From Asanoa ferruginea (GTDB taxonomy: Bacteria; Actinomycetota; Actinomycetes; Mycobacteriales; Micromonosporaceae), in NCBI RefSeq assembly GCF_003387075.1, contig NZ_QUMQ01000001.1:8556001-8620000 (forward strand): a stretch of DNA of 64,000 nucleotides, in the 5' to 3' direction. This document shows, one piece after another, positions 8,396 to 16,407 of the stretch (positions are counted from its first letter, which is position 1; each line of letters opens with the position of its first letter). A program made the position numbers and the translations under genes. Below the pieces are notes generated by a model. It was given only the letters and a program-made list of their open reading frames with translations. It did not search any database and was not told where the DNA came from.

Positions 8396-8827
8396 CTATG
8401 GGAGGTCGCGGGTCAGGACGACGCGGTCGTGGCCGGGGCCGCTGTAGTCGGGGATCAGGCAGGCGGTGAAGCCGAGGCGTTCGTGGAAGCGGATCGATTC
8501 CGTGTTGGCCGGGCCGGTGATCGCCTTGAGCCGGGTGGCGCCGCGGGCGCGGGCCGCGTCGGCGAACGCCGCGTGCAGGTGGCGGCCCAGGCCGGTGCCG
8601 CGTTGGCGTTGGTGGACAGCCACCGCGTGGATGTAGCCGATGTGGGCCGGGGCGACGAAGCCGAACAGGTAGCCGTCGACCGTGCCCGCGACGAACGCCG
8701 TGTCGCCGAACTCGCGGACGAACATCGGGTGGTGCAGGTGGCGGACGTCGCGGTCGCCCCAGTAGGCGGGGAGGTCGGCGAGGATGGCGGCCAGGTCGGT
8801 CGGGGTGGCGCGGCGTAGTTCAGGCAT
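8396..8827 (-). CDS. GNAT-family N-acetyltransferase
   Basis: A GNAT acetyltransferase of 143 residues. The acetyl-CoA binding segment is HQRQRGTGLGRHLHAAF (R/Q-x-x-G-x-G), followed by NTESIRFHERLGF, the usual fourth motif. The ATG at 8827 overlaps the end of the RpiB-like gene; a GTG at 8836 would add three residues. It is the last gene of a four-gene minus-strand run (reductase, phosphatase, RpiB-like, GNAT). The acceptor substrate is unknown. Confidence 0.8.
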   Translation of the reverse strand: MPELRRATPTDLAAILADLPAYWGDRDVRHLHHPMFVREFGDTAFVAGTVDGYLFGFVAPAHIGYIHAVAVHQRQRGTGLGRHLHAAFADAARARGATRLKAITGPANTESIRFHERLGFTACLIPDYSGPGHDRVVLTRDLP

Positions 8828-9242
8828 CGAGGGCACCGAGCCGGGCGATGTTGGCGGCCTCGTCGGGGTCGGGCGCGGTGGTGTCGAGGAAGGCCGACAG
8901 CACCTCGACGGCCACGTCGGGGGCCAGCCGTTTGAGGCTCATCGCCAGCACGTTGGCGTCGTTCCACCTGCGCGCGCCGGCGGCGATCCAGGGGTCCCAG
9001 GCGAGCGCGGCGCGGGCGCCGGGGATCTTGTTGGCGGCGATGGCCGTGCCGGTGCCGGTCCAGCAGAGCACCACACCGAGGTCGGCTTCGCCGGTGACCA
9101 CGGCGCGGCCGACGGCGGCGCCGATGTCGGGCCACGCCTGGTCGGCGGTCACGTCGACGACCTCGATGCCCCGGTCGGCGAGCGCCTGCCGCACCGCCCG
9201 TGTGGTCTCGTTCGCGTCGTCGGCTCCGTACGCCACCCGCAT
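8820..9242 (-). CDS. RpiB/LacA/LacB-family sugar-phosphate isomerase
   Basis: A 140-residue protein of the RpiB fold, which interconverts aldose and ketose phosphates. The anion/active-site stretch LCWTGTGTAIAANKIPGARAAL contains Cys60, matching the catalytic cysteine of RpiB, and the IAANK-x-x-G-x-RAA signature. The start ATG at 9242 was chosen because family members begin directly with MR-(V/I); GTG at 9251 is an alternative. Whether it acts on ribose-5-phosphate or a tetrose/hexose phosphate is not evident. Confidence 0.82.
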   Translation of the reverse strand: MRVAYGADDANETTRAVRQALADRGIEVVDVTADQAWPDIGAAVGRAVVTGEADLGVVLCWTGTGTAIAANKIPGARAALAWDPWIAAGARRWNDANVLAMSLKRLAPDVAVEVLSAFLDTTAPDPDEAANIARLGALDA

Positions 9243-9252
9243 ACCGCCCACC

Positions 9253-9981
9253 CTACGGGTCGAGCAGTCGGGCCCTCAGCGCGGCCAGCAGGGCGTCGTC
9301 GGCGCCGAGCCGGTCGCGGGCGTAGTCGTGGGCCGAGCCGTGCGTGGCCGCCAGTTCCTTGAGCGTCAGGCGCATCGACTCGGCCGGGGAACGGCCGTAG
9401 GCCGGCCAGGTGATCGGTGGGTTGGCCGGGTTGGCCTGCCAGTCGGCGACGAACTTGTGCGCCGCCAACTCGGTCAGGGCGTAGTCGGCGATGATGTCCT
9501 CGTCGTCGACGCCGACCAGGGCCAGCACGAGCGCGGCGAGCAGGCCGGTGCGGTCCTTGCCGGCCGCACAGTGGATCACCACAGGGGTGCTGTCGGCGCC
9601 GGCGATGGCCGCCAGGGCCTGGCCGAGCTCGACCACGCCGTCATCCAGGACCTCGGCGTTGCGGTCGGCGAGGAAGCGGACCGGCTCGACGTCGGGGGCG
9701 ATGGTGGCCTGCTTGTAGGGGCGGTGCTCGATCGACAGGTTGTGGTAGGTCAGGCCCGGATAGTCGGGGACCCGGCCCCGGCGGACGATCTCCTCCGGGT
9801 AGCGCAGGTCGATCACCGTCTTGACGCCCAGCGTCTGGAACTTCGCCCAGTCGGCGCCGGCCAGCTTGCCCAGCCCGTCGGAGCGGTAGAGCCGGCGCCA
9901 CTGGACCGTGCGGCCGTCCGATGTGGAATAGCCGCCGACGTCGCGGAAGTTGTGCAGCCGGTCGAAGGCGATGTGCCTCAT
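9253..9981 (-). CDS. Tyrosine-protein phosphatase (PTP/DSP-like)
   Basis: A 242-residue cytoplasmic phosphatase of the bacterial family that begins NFRDVGGY. The P-loop is HCAAGKDRTG: Cys138 nucleophile and Arg144. Its start overlaps the upstream reductase in ATGA and its stop lies 10 bases before the RpiB-like gene. The window contains a second member at 28028-28825 with the same fold. Substrates could be phosphotyrosine, phosphoinositides or small phosphate esters; nothing here decides. Confidence 0.87.
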   Translation of the reverse strand: MRHIAFDRLHNFRDVGGYSTSDGRTVQWRRLYRSDGLGKLAGADWAKFQTLGVKTVIDLRYPEEIVRRGRVPDYPGLTYHNLSIEHRPYKQATIAPDVEPVRFLADRNAEVLDDGVVELGQALAAIAGADSTPVVIHCAAGKDRTGLLAALVLALVGVDDEDIIADYALTELAAHKFVADWQANPANPPITWPAYGRSPAESMRLTLKELAATHGSAHDYARDRLGADDALLAALRARLLDP

Positions 9982-10535
9982 CGGGTCACCGTGAACCGCA
10001 GCGACGTGCGGGGGCCGACCTCGAGCACCGACTTCTTGCGCAGCCCGAGGGCGGCCAGGTCGGCGTCGGGTTCGAAGAGGCGCTGGCCGGCGCCGAGGAG
10101 CACGGGCATCACGTCGAGGCGCAACTCGTCGACCAGGCCTTTGGTCAGCAACTGGCGGCCGAGGTCGACGCCGCCGACGCAGGTGACGTCGCGGTCGCCC
10201 GCGCTGCTCTTCGCCGCGCTGACCGCGGCCTCGACGCCGTCGGTGACGAACGTGAAGGTCAGCTTGTCGGACTCGCGCGGGTGGACCGGCGGCGGCTCGT
10301 GGGTCACGACGACGATGGGCACCTGGAACTCGTAGCGGCCGGCGTAGCTGTCGGGGTCGCCCATCGCGAACGTGTGCCGGCCCATCAGCACCGCGCCGGT
10401 TTCGTCGATCATCTCGGTCATGTAGTGGGTCGGGCGCAACTCGGCCAGGTCGGGGTAGAGCGCCGCGGCGCTGCCCTCGGTGTCGGCCACGTAGCCGTCG
10501 ATCGACATGGTCATTCCGAAGATCACCCTGGCCAT
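9978..10535 (-). CDS. RibD C-terminal / dihydrofolate-reductase-fold protein
   Basis: A 185-residue member of the dihydrofolate reductase-like superfamily (RibD_C). It begins MARVIFGMTMSIDGYVAD, has GAVLMGRHTF and a late GGVDLGRQLL-GLVDELRLDVMPVLLGAG block, all typical. The frame extends upstream to 10640, but the family N-terminus fits the ATG at 10535. It probably uses NADPH; members are rarely true folate enzymes. First gene of the minus-strand run down to 8396. Confidence 0.85.
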   Translation of the reverse strand: MARVIFGMTMSIDGYVADTEGSAAALYPDLAELRPTHYMTEMIDETGAVLMGRHTFAMGDPDSYAGRYEFQVPIVVVTHEPPPVHPRESDKLTFTFVTDGVEAAVSAAKSSAGDRDVTCVGGVDLGRQLLTKGLVDELRLDVMPVLLGAGQRLFEPDADLAALGLRKKSVLEVGPRTSLRFTVTR

Positions 10536-10659
10536 GGGCTCGAACCTACCAGCGCGGTCGTGGGGCACCCGGTTGTTCACCCACCTCGTCGCCGGCCGGC
10601 TGGCGATCGAGGGGCAATATTGGGAAGGAGCCCGGCCCATATGGAGAAGAGGACCATCC

Positions 10660-11757
10660 GTGCGGATCCTGTTCGTGGCAGCCCCGTTGATCGGTCACCT
10701 CTATCCGATGATCCCGCTCGCCGAGGCCCTGCGCGGCGCCGGGCACGAGGTGTTGGTGGCCTCCGGCGGCGACGCCGCGACCCGGCCGCCGGCCGGTTTC
10801 CCGGTCGAGGATGTCGCCGGGCCCTTCAACTTCGGGCGGATCGCCATCGGGGCCATGCTCCGGCACCCGCGGGTGATGGCCAAGGAGATCGTCGGCAAGG
10901 CCGGCACCAGCGCGGTCGGGCACATCTTCGGCGCGGTCAACGACCAACTCGTCGGCGCCACGTCGGAGTTGATCGCCCGCTGGCGCCCGGACGTGGTCGT
11001 GCACGAGCCGCTGGCCGGCGCCGGCGCGGTGGCCGCGGCGCGGCACGGCGTGCCGGCCGTGCTGCACGGCAACACGCTCTTCGACGACGCGCTGCTGCTG
11101 GCCGTGACGACCGACAAGATGCGGCCGCGGCCCGAGGTGCCGGCCAGCGCCGCGGTGTTGCGGATCTGCCCCGGCAGCCTGGTGCCCGGCGTGGACGCTC
11201 AGCCCATGCGACCGGTCGGGTATGGCGGCGGCGCGAGCCTCCCTTCGTTGTTGCGCGAGCCGGGGAAACGCCCCCGGATCCTGGTCAGCCACAGCACCAT
11301 CGCCGGGCCCGGGTCGACCGCGGTGCTGGACCGCATCGTGCGGCTGGCGCCCGCCGTCGACGCCGAGTTTGTGCTGCTGCGGGCCGCCGACCGGCTCAGC
11401 GGCCGGACCCTGCCGCCGAACGTGCGGGCGACCGGCTGGGCGCCCCTGCCGGAGGCGCTGGAGACGGCCAGCGCGATCGTGCACCACGGTGGCGCCGGCA
11501 CGATCTTCGCCGCGCTGGCGGCCGGCGTGCCGCAGCTCATGACCCCGGGCCCGGGCGACCGCGCCCACAACGGCGAGGTGATCGCCGCCCGCGGCGCCGG
11601 GCTGGCCGTCGCGGTCAAGAAGATCGACGCCGCAGTCCTCAACCGCCTGGTCGACGACGCCGCGATGCGCGCCGCGGCGGTCGAGGTGTCGACCGAGATC
11701 GCGGCCATGCCGGCGCCCGAGGAGATCGTCGCGATCGTCTTCGCCAAGCTCGGCTAG
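10660..11757 (+). CDS. MGT-type glycosyltransferase (GT1 family)
   Basis: A 365-residue GT-B glycosyltransferase related to macrolide and natural-product glycosyltransferases. The N-terminal acceptor half opens RILFVAAPLIGHLYPMIPLAEALRG; the donor half has the HHGGAGT motif and ends GVPQLMTPGPGDRAHNGE. The GTG start at 10660 is preceded by AGAGGA at 7-base spacing; the longer frame overlaps the divergent reductase promoter. No biosynthetic cluster is nearby, so a housekeeping or detoxification role (glycosylating a toxic macrolide or lipid) is possible. The substrate is unknown. Confidence 0.85.
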   Translation: MRILFVAAPLIGHLYPMIPLAEALRGAGHEVLVASGGDAATRPPAGFPVEDVAGPFNFGRIAIGAMLRHPRVMAKEIVGKAGTSAVGHIFGAVNDQLVGATSELIARWRPDVVVHEPLAGAGAVAAARHGVPAVLHGNTLFDDALLLAVTTDKMRPRPEVPASAAVLRICPGSLVPGVDAQPMRPVGYGGGASLPSLLREPGKRPRILVSHSTIAGPGSTAVLDRIVRLAPAVDAEFVLLRAADRLSGRTLPPNVRATGWAPLPEALETASAIVHHGGAGTIFAALAAGVPQLMTPGPGDRAHNGEVIAARGAGLAVAVKKIDAAVLNRLVDDAAMRAAAVEVSTEIAAMPAPEEIVAIVFAKLG

Positions 11758-11765
11758 GCCGGGTC

Positions 11766-11818
11766 CTGCCGATCATCGTGAGCCGAGACCGCCCGTCGCG
11801 GGCCGCGACGATCGGCAG
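11766..11818. terminator. Inverted repeat between convergent genes, possible bidirectional terminator
   Basis: CTGCCGATC at 11766-11774 pairs perfectly with GATCGGCAG at 11810-11818; including the next four bases the arms are 13 long with one mismatch. The loop is about 30 bases and itself GC-rich. It occupies the 69-bp gap between the convergent glycosyltransferase and VOC genes. There is no T-tract, so a terminator role is inferred from position. Confidence 0.5.
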
Positions 11819-11826
11819 AACGCGGC

Positions 11827-12225
11827 CTAACTCTTGCCGCCCAGAACATCCACGTAGTGCGGGTTGAACATGATGCCCAGGATGTTGTCGAACGGGTCGG
11901 TGACCGTGGCCGTGATGAAGCCCTTGCCGCGGTCGCGGGGCTGCTCGCGGACCGTCGCGCCGAGGCTGGTCAGCCGGTCGAGGGCGGCGTCGATGTCGTC
12001 GACGTGCCAGTAGGCGACCACCCCGCCGGACCTGGTCGCCGCGTCGTCGGGCGCGAACGCGCGGTCGATCAGGCCGAGCTCCTGCTGATAGTCACCGAGC
12101 CGGAACTCGGCGTAACCACCCGGCACTTCGAAATAAGGCTCGATCCCGAGCACCTCGGAGTACCACTTCTTTGCCGCGGCCAGGTCGTCGGTCCAGTAGT
12201 TGACCGTCGCGATCCCCCGGAACAT
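11827..12225 (-). CDS. VOC-family (glyoxalase/bleomycin-resistance fold) protein
   Basis: A 132-residue protein with the two beta-alpha-beta-beta-beta modules of the vicinal oxygen chelate fold: ATVNYWTDDLAAAKKWYSEVLG at the start and ATVTDPFDNILGIMFNPHY at the end. The ATG at 12225 has GGAG upstream at about 9 bases. The chemistry varies widely in this superfamily; no specific substrate can be assigned. Confidence 0.85.
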   Translation of the reverse strand: MFRGIATVNYWTDDLAAAKKWYSEVLGIEPYFEVPGGYAEFRLGDYQQELGLIDRAFAPDDAATRSGGVVAYWHVDDIDAALDRLTSLGATVREQPRDRGKGFITATVTDPFDNILGIMFNPHYVDVLGGKS

Positions 12226-12347
12226 GGCCCCACTCCTTTCGTCGGTGTCAATGCCGACGCTATCGGCGACCTCTGACATTTCCGGGTCGGCGCGGCGGCG
12301 GCATAGTCTCGATCGCGAACGCACCCCTCGTGTTTGGAGCAATCCGC

Positions 12348-13139
12348 ATGGCATCCTCCGCTGACCGCGTCATCGCGGTGCTGCGTACCGGCCACGACGA
12401 CCTCGTCGCCCAGGTCGCCCGGTTCACCCCCGTCGACCTCGCCCGCCCCTCCGGCGCCAGCGAGTGGGACGTCTCGCAGGTGCTCAGCCACCTCGGCAGC
12501 GGCGCCGAGATCAACCTGGCCACGCTGGAGGCCGGCATCACCGGCGGCGCCGCGCCCGACGGCGAGTTCAACAAGAGCGTCTGGGCCAAGTGGGACAACG
12601 CGTCCCGCGAGGAGCGCGCCGAGTGGGTCGTCACGGCCAACGAGGCCCTGGTCAAGCGCTACGAGTCGCTCAGTGACTCGGAGCGCGAGTCGGTCCGGGT
12701 CAGCTACGCCTGGATGCCGGCACCGGTCGACGTCGCCGCCTCCGCGACGATGCGGCTCTCCGAGTTCGCGCTGCACGCCTGGGACGTCGCGGTCGCCTTC
12801 GACCCGGCGGCGACCGTCGCGGCCGACGCGGCGCCGCTGCTGCTCGGCCAGATGGCCCACATGTTCGCCTGGGTCGCCAAGCCCGAGCACCTCGAGGGCA
12901 AGACCGCGACGCTGGCCGTCGAGCTGACCGACGTCCCCGAGTCGTTCGGCCTGGTGCTCGGCCCGGAGATCTCGCTGGCCGAGGCCCCGGCCGACCCCGA
13001 CGGCACCCTGCGGCTGCCGGCGGAGACCTGGCTGCGGCTGGTCAGCGGCCGGCTCAAGCCGGAGTTCGCTGCGTCGACGGCCAAGATCGACGGTCCGCTG
13101 AGCCTCGACGAGCTGCGCCGGGTGTTCCCCGGCTTCTGA
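12348..13139 (+). CDS. Mycothiol-dependent maleylpyruvate isomerase family protein
   Basis: A 263-residue DinB-like four-helix protein of the MDMPI family. N-terminal features are ASEWDVSQVLSHLGSGAEI, with the histidine that usually binds metal, and LHAWDVAVAF in the middle; a C-terminal MDMPI_C-like part follows. The ATG at 12348 has GGAG at 8-base spacing. Family members use mycothiol, the actinobacterial thiol, for isomerisation or conjugation. A paralogue lies at 15598-16296. The specific reaction is not known. Confidence 0.82.
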   Translation: MASSADRVIAVLRTGHDDLVAQVARFTPVDLARPSGASEWDVSQVLSHLGSGAEINLATLEAGITGGAAPDGEFNKSVWAKWDNASREERAEWVVTANEALVKRYESLSDSERESVRVSYAWMPAPVDVAASATMRLSEFALHAWDVAVAFDPAATVAADAAPLLLGQMAHMFAWVAKPEHLEGKTATLAVELTDVPESFGLVLGPEISLAEAPADPDGTLRLPAETWLRLVSGRLKPEFAASTAKIDGPLSLDELRRVFPGF

Positions 13140-13144
13140 TCGCC

Positions 13145-14236
13145 ATGATCGCAACGCCGCCGGCGGCGCTCGACGACCTGCGCCGCCGGCTCCGCGCCAC
13201 GAGATGGCCGGAGCCGGCGGCGGTCGACGGCTGGGACCAGGGCGTACCCCTGGAATATCTTCAAGATCTTGTCGCCTATTGGGCCGACGACCATGACTGG
13301 CGGGCGACGCAGACCCGGGTCGACCAGATCGAGCAGCGCCGCATCACCGTCGACGGCCTGGAGATCCACCTCCTGCACCGGCGCTCGACCGGCACCCTGC
13401 CGATCATCCTCACGCACGGCTGGCCCGGATCATTCTTCGAGTACGAGGCCGTGGTCGAACCCCTGGCCAAAGCCGGCTTCGACGTGGTGGTGCCGTCGCT
13501 GCCCGGCTACGGCTTCAGCGGGCAACCCACCGCACCGGGGTGGGACATCCACCGGATCGCGCGGGCGTGGGCCGAGCTGATGACCGCGCTCGGCTATCCC
13601 CGCTTCATCGCGGCCGGCGGCGACTGGGGCACCAGCATCTCGACCAGCCTCGCGCTGCAGGCGCCGGAGCGGTTGCTGGGCATCCACCTCGTACCCCCGT
13701 TGGTGGCGCCCATCCGCACTGACCTGACACCGGCGGAGGCCAGCGCCCTGGCCGACCTGGCCGACCGGGAACGGGACGGCTCCGGCTATTCGGCCGTGCA
13801 CGCCACCCGGCCGCAGACGCTCGGCTATTCCCTTGTGGACTCCCCCGCCGGCCTGTGCGCCTGGATCGTCGAGAAGATCTGGGCCTGGTCCGACCACGAC
13901 GGCGATCTGGCCACCGTGCTCACCCGCGACCAGGTCCTCGACAACGTCACGCTCTACTGGCTGACGGGGACCGGTGCGTCATCGGCCCGCCTCTATTGGG
14001 AGAGCATCGCCGAGGTGTCGCGCTGGTTCACAACGTCAACCGACGATGTCGTACGCGTGCCGACCGGTTGCACGATCTTCCCCAAGGAGGTGCCCCGCCC
14101 GTCGCGCCGCTGGGCGGAGCGCCGCTTCCCCAATATCGTCCACTGGGGAGAGCCACTCCGCGGGGGCCACTTCGGCGCCTGGGAGCAGCCTGAGCTGTTC
14201 GTCGAGGAGCTGAAGGCCTTCGCCGGGCGCCTCTGA
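13145..14236 (+). CDS. Epoxide hydrolase (alpha/beta hydrolase with EHN domain)
   Basis: A 363-residue epoxide hydrolase. An N-terminal EHN segment (LRRRLRATRWPEP, then a Trp-rich stretch) precedes the alpha/beta core. Oxyanion-hole motif HGWPG is at 91-95, nucleophile Asp160 is in GGDWGTSIS, and the terminal histidine is in RGGHFGAWEQPE. It opens epoxides to diols. It follows the mycothiol-family gene by only 5 bases, so the two are probably co-transcribed; together they may detoxify epoxides or electrophiles, which is inference. Confidence 0.88.
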   Translation: MIATPPAALDDLRRRLRATRWPEPAAVDGWDQGVPLEYLQDLVAYWADDHDWRATQTRVDQIEQRRITVDGLEIHLLHRRSTGTLPIILTHGWPGSFFEYEAVVEPLAKAGFDVVVPSLPGYGFSGQPTAPGWDIHRIARAWAELMTALGYPRFIAAGGDWGTSISTSLALQAPERLLGIHLVPPLVAPIRTDLTPAEASALADLADRERDGSGYSAVHATRPQTLGYSLVDSPAGLCAWIVEKIWAWSDHDGDLATVLTRDQVLDNVTLYWLTGTGASSARLYWESIAEVSRWFTTSTDDVVRVPTGCTIFPKEVPRPSRRWAERRFPNIVHWGEPLRGGHFGAWEQPELFVEELKAFAGRL

Positions 14237-14261
14237 GACCACGGATGAAGGGCCCACCGGG

Positions 14262-14690
14262 ATGCCGACCGTTGAGGAGACCGACGCGTTCGCCGCGCGC
14301 TGCCACGAAGGCCAGGTCGACAAGGCCGGGCTGCCCTACATCGCGCACCCGCGCGCGGTCGCGGCGGCCCTGGTCGAACACGGCGACGAGGCGGTCATGG
14401 CCGGGCTGCTCCACGACGTCGTCGAGGACTGCGGCGTGACCCTCGACGAGCTGCGGGCGATGGGCTACCCGGAGCGGGTGGTCTCGGCGGTGGATTCTGT
14501 GACGCACCGTGCCGGCGAGTCCTATCTGGACGCGGTCCGCCGTGCGGCAGCCGATCCGTTGGGCCGGCTCGTCAAGCTGTCGGACAACGCGACCAACAGC
14601 GATGAGGAGCGGTTGGCCCTGCTCGACGCGGCGACGGCGGACCGGCTGCGGACGAAATACGCGGAGGCGCGAGCCGTGCTGCTCGCCTAG
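14262..14690 (+). CDS. HD-domain phosphohydrolase (RelA/SpoT-hydrolase-like, small)
   Basis: A 142-residue single-domain HD protein. The metal-binding pattern is H in YIAHPRAVAA, HD in GLLHDVVEDC, and a late D in LVKLSDNATNS. This arrangement resembles the hydrolase half of RelA/SpoT and stand-alone MESH1-type (p)ppGpp hydrolases. It could degrade (p)ppGpp or another nucleotide; the small size and lack of a synthetase fit a small alarmone hydrolase. It starts 25 bases after the epoxide hydrolase stop. Confidence 0.78.
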   Translation: MPTVEETDAFAARCHEGQVDKAGLPYIAHPRAVAAALVEHGDEAVMAGLLHDVVEDCGVTLDELRAMGYPERVVSAVDSVTHRAGESYLDAVRRAAADPLGRLVKLSDNATNSDEERLALLDAATADRLRTKYAEARAVLLA

Positions 14691-14711
14691 CAGCGGTCAT
14701 GGGAGGTGCCG

Positions 14712-14897
14712 CTAGCCAGGCCGCAGTCCGCGTCCCGCGAAGTAGTCGGTCCACGCCTCGGATTCGGTCTCGTTCCTGGCCCCGAGCCGTTCGTAGAAGC
14801 CCCGATCGCCATCGAGGATCGCGGGCTCTGCCTTCATCTCGGACAGGGCGGGTTCCAGCAATCGGCCTACGATGGGTTCGCCATCACGGAGGAGCAC
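14712..14897 (-). other. Possible remnant open frame of 61 codons
   Basis: A GTG-started frame between the HD gene and the metallo-beta-lactamase gene gives a 61-residue, well-composed peptide (ILDGDRGFYERLGARNETES, then a Trp-containing end). Third positions are GC-rich, as in real genes here. The frame stays open upstream under the neighbouring gene. It may be the 3' stump of a lost gene or a small unrecognised protein. No family was recognised. Confidence 0.25.
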
Positions 14898-14919
14898 TGC
14901 ACGAGATCGCCGAGCGGCA

Positions 14920-15576
14920 TCACCAGCCGCGAGCCCGCCACTCGGGGATCGAACCGCGCTCGGCGCCCAACGTGGAGTCGTTGCCGTGGCCCGGGTAGAA
15001 CCAGGTCTCGTCGGGGAGCGCGTCGAAGAGCTTGTGCTCGACGTCGTCGATCAACGACGCGAACGCCACCGGGTCGTCGTGGGTGTTGCCGACGCCGCCC
15101 GGGAACAGGCTGTCGCCGGTGAAGAGGTGTGGCGTGCCCGACGGGTCGCGGTAGACCAGGGCGATCGAGCCCGGCGTGTGGCCGACCAGGTGGATGACCT
15201 CGAGCTCGCAGTCGCCGACCGGGATGCGGTCGCCCTCGGCCACCGGCGACGTCGAGATCGGCAGGCCCTCGGCGTCGTCGGGGTGGGCCAGCGCGCGGGC
15301 GCCGGTCGCGGCCACGACCTCCTCCAGCGCCACCCAGTGGTCCATGTGCTGGTGGGTGGTCACCACCGCGGAGAGCGGGCGGCCACCGACGAGTTCGAGC
15401 AGGCGCGGCGCCTCGTTGGCCGCGTCGATCAGCAGCAGGTCGCCGGTGCCCAGGCATTCCAGCAGGTAGGCGTTGTTGGACATCGGGCCGACCGAGACCT
15501 TGGTGATGCGCAGGCCGGGCAGTTCGCGGACGGCCGGCGCACCGCCGGTTTCGACGTTTCCGGTGTACGAGGACAT
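14920..15576 (-). CDS. Metallo-beta-lactamase fold hydrolase (glyoxalase II-like)
   Basis: A 218-residue hydrolase with the dinuclear metal motif THQHMDH (His75, His77, Asp79, His80), a later GHTPGS and GDSLFPGG, and the terminal PGHGNDSTLG. The length and order fit small glyoxalase II-like enzymes that hydrolyse thioesters. It sits 21 bases downstream of a mycothiol-family gene, so a mycothiol thioester or conjugate is an attractive substrate, but that is inference. GGGAG lies before the ATG. Confidence 0.85.
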   Translation of the reverse strand: MSSYTGNVETGGAPAVRELPGLRITKVSVGPMSNNAYLLECLGTGDLLLIDAANEAPRLLELVGGRPLSAVVTTHQHMDHWVALEEVVAATGARALAHPDDAEGLPISTSPVAEGDRIPVGDCELEVIHLVGHTPGSIALVYRDPSGTPHLFTGDSLFPGGVGNTHDDPVAFASLIDDVEHKLFDALPDETWFYPGHGNDSTLGAERGSIPEWRARGW

Positions 15577-15597
15577 GGCGGGTCTCCCAAGAAGCGG

Positions 15598-16296
15598 TTA
15601 GATCCAGGCGGGCGGGGTGGGCAGCGGACCGTCGGGCGAGACGGTGAGGCCGGCGCCGTCGGAGCGGCCGGTGACCCAGGCCGCGAGCGCGCAGGCCGAG
15701 CCCGACACCACCGGGCCGCCGGTGCCGACCTCGAGCGGGTGGCCGGCGCCGAGCGGCCGGAGCACGAGCGGGGGCGTGTCGCCGAGCCCGCTGGTCACCT
15801 CGTGCAGCAGCCGGTGGCCGAACCAGTCGGGCCAGTCGTCGTGGCCGTAGCCGGCCGCCAGGTCGACGTGATGCACCTCGACCTCGCGCAGCCGGCGCCA
15901 GACGCCGAACACGGCCGCCTGCGGCTGGCCGGGGATGTCGAGGATGGTCGCCCACTGCTCAGGGGTGAGCGCGTCCGCGGCCGCCGCGTAGGCCAGCGCC
16001 GACTCGCGGATGTCGGCCAGGTGCACCGCGGCCGGCCGGTCGGCGTCGGCGGCGATGTCGGCCTCGCGCTGGCCGGGCTGGTATTGCGGGGTCACCACAC
16101 CGGTGCGGGCCCAGGTCAGCAGGTTGCGCATGCCGTCGGCGTTGCGGGCGACGTGGGCCAGCACGTGGCCGCGGGTCCAGCCGGGCAGCGCGGACGGTGC
16201 CGCCACGGCAGCGTCGTCGAATCCCTCCGCTGTGGCGATCAACCGCTCGGTCGCGCGGTTGACCTCCGCCATGAGTGACAGCGGATCCGTGCTCAC
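15598..16296 (-). CDS. Mycothiol-dependent maleylpyruvate isomerase family protein (second copy)
   Basis: A 232-residue MDMPI-family protein. It opens with TERLIATAEGFDDAAVAAPS, then LPGWTRGHVLAHVARNADG with the metal-ligand histidines, and REVEVHHVDLAAGYG, all closely matching mycothiol-dependent maleylpyruvate isomerase. It is nearer the characterised enzyme than the 12.3-kb paralogue. The GTG start at 16296 has a GGGGG site at about 6 bases; the ORF remains open far upstream only as the shadow of rsgA. It is probably co-transcribed with the metallo-hydrolase behind it. Confidence 0.85.
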   Translation of the reverse strand: MSTDPLSLMAEVNRATERLIATAEGFDDAAVAAPSALPGWTRGHVLAHVARNADGMRNLLTWARTGVVTPQYQPGQREADIAADADRPAAVHLADIRESALAYAAAADALTPEQWATILDIPGQPQAAVFGVWRRLREVEVHHVDLAAGYGHDDWPDWFGHRLLHEVTSGLGDTPPLVLRPLGAGHPLEVGTGGPVVSGSACALAAWVTGRSDGAGLTVSPDGPLPTPPAWI

Positions 16297-16407
16297 GAAA
16301 GCCCCCTTAACGACGCGCAGCACCACCCTAGCCGTTGGCCCCACCAGAATTCGGTTTCGGCCCCACCGAGGGCGGCCTACCGTCGATGCCAACAACGAAA
16401 GGCACCC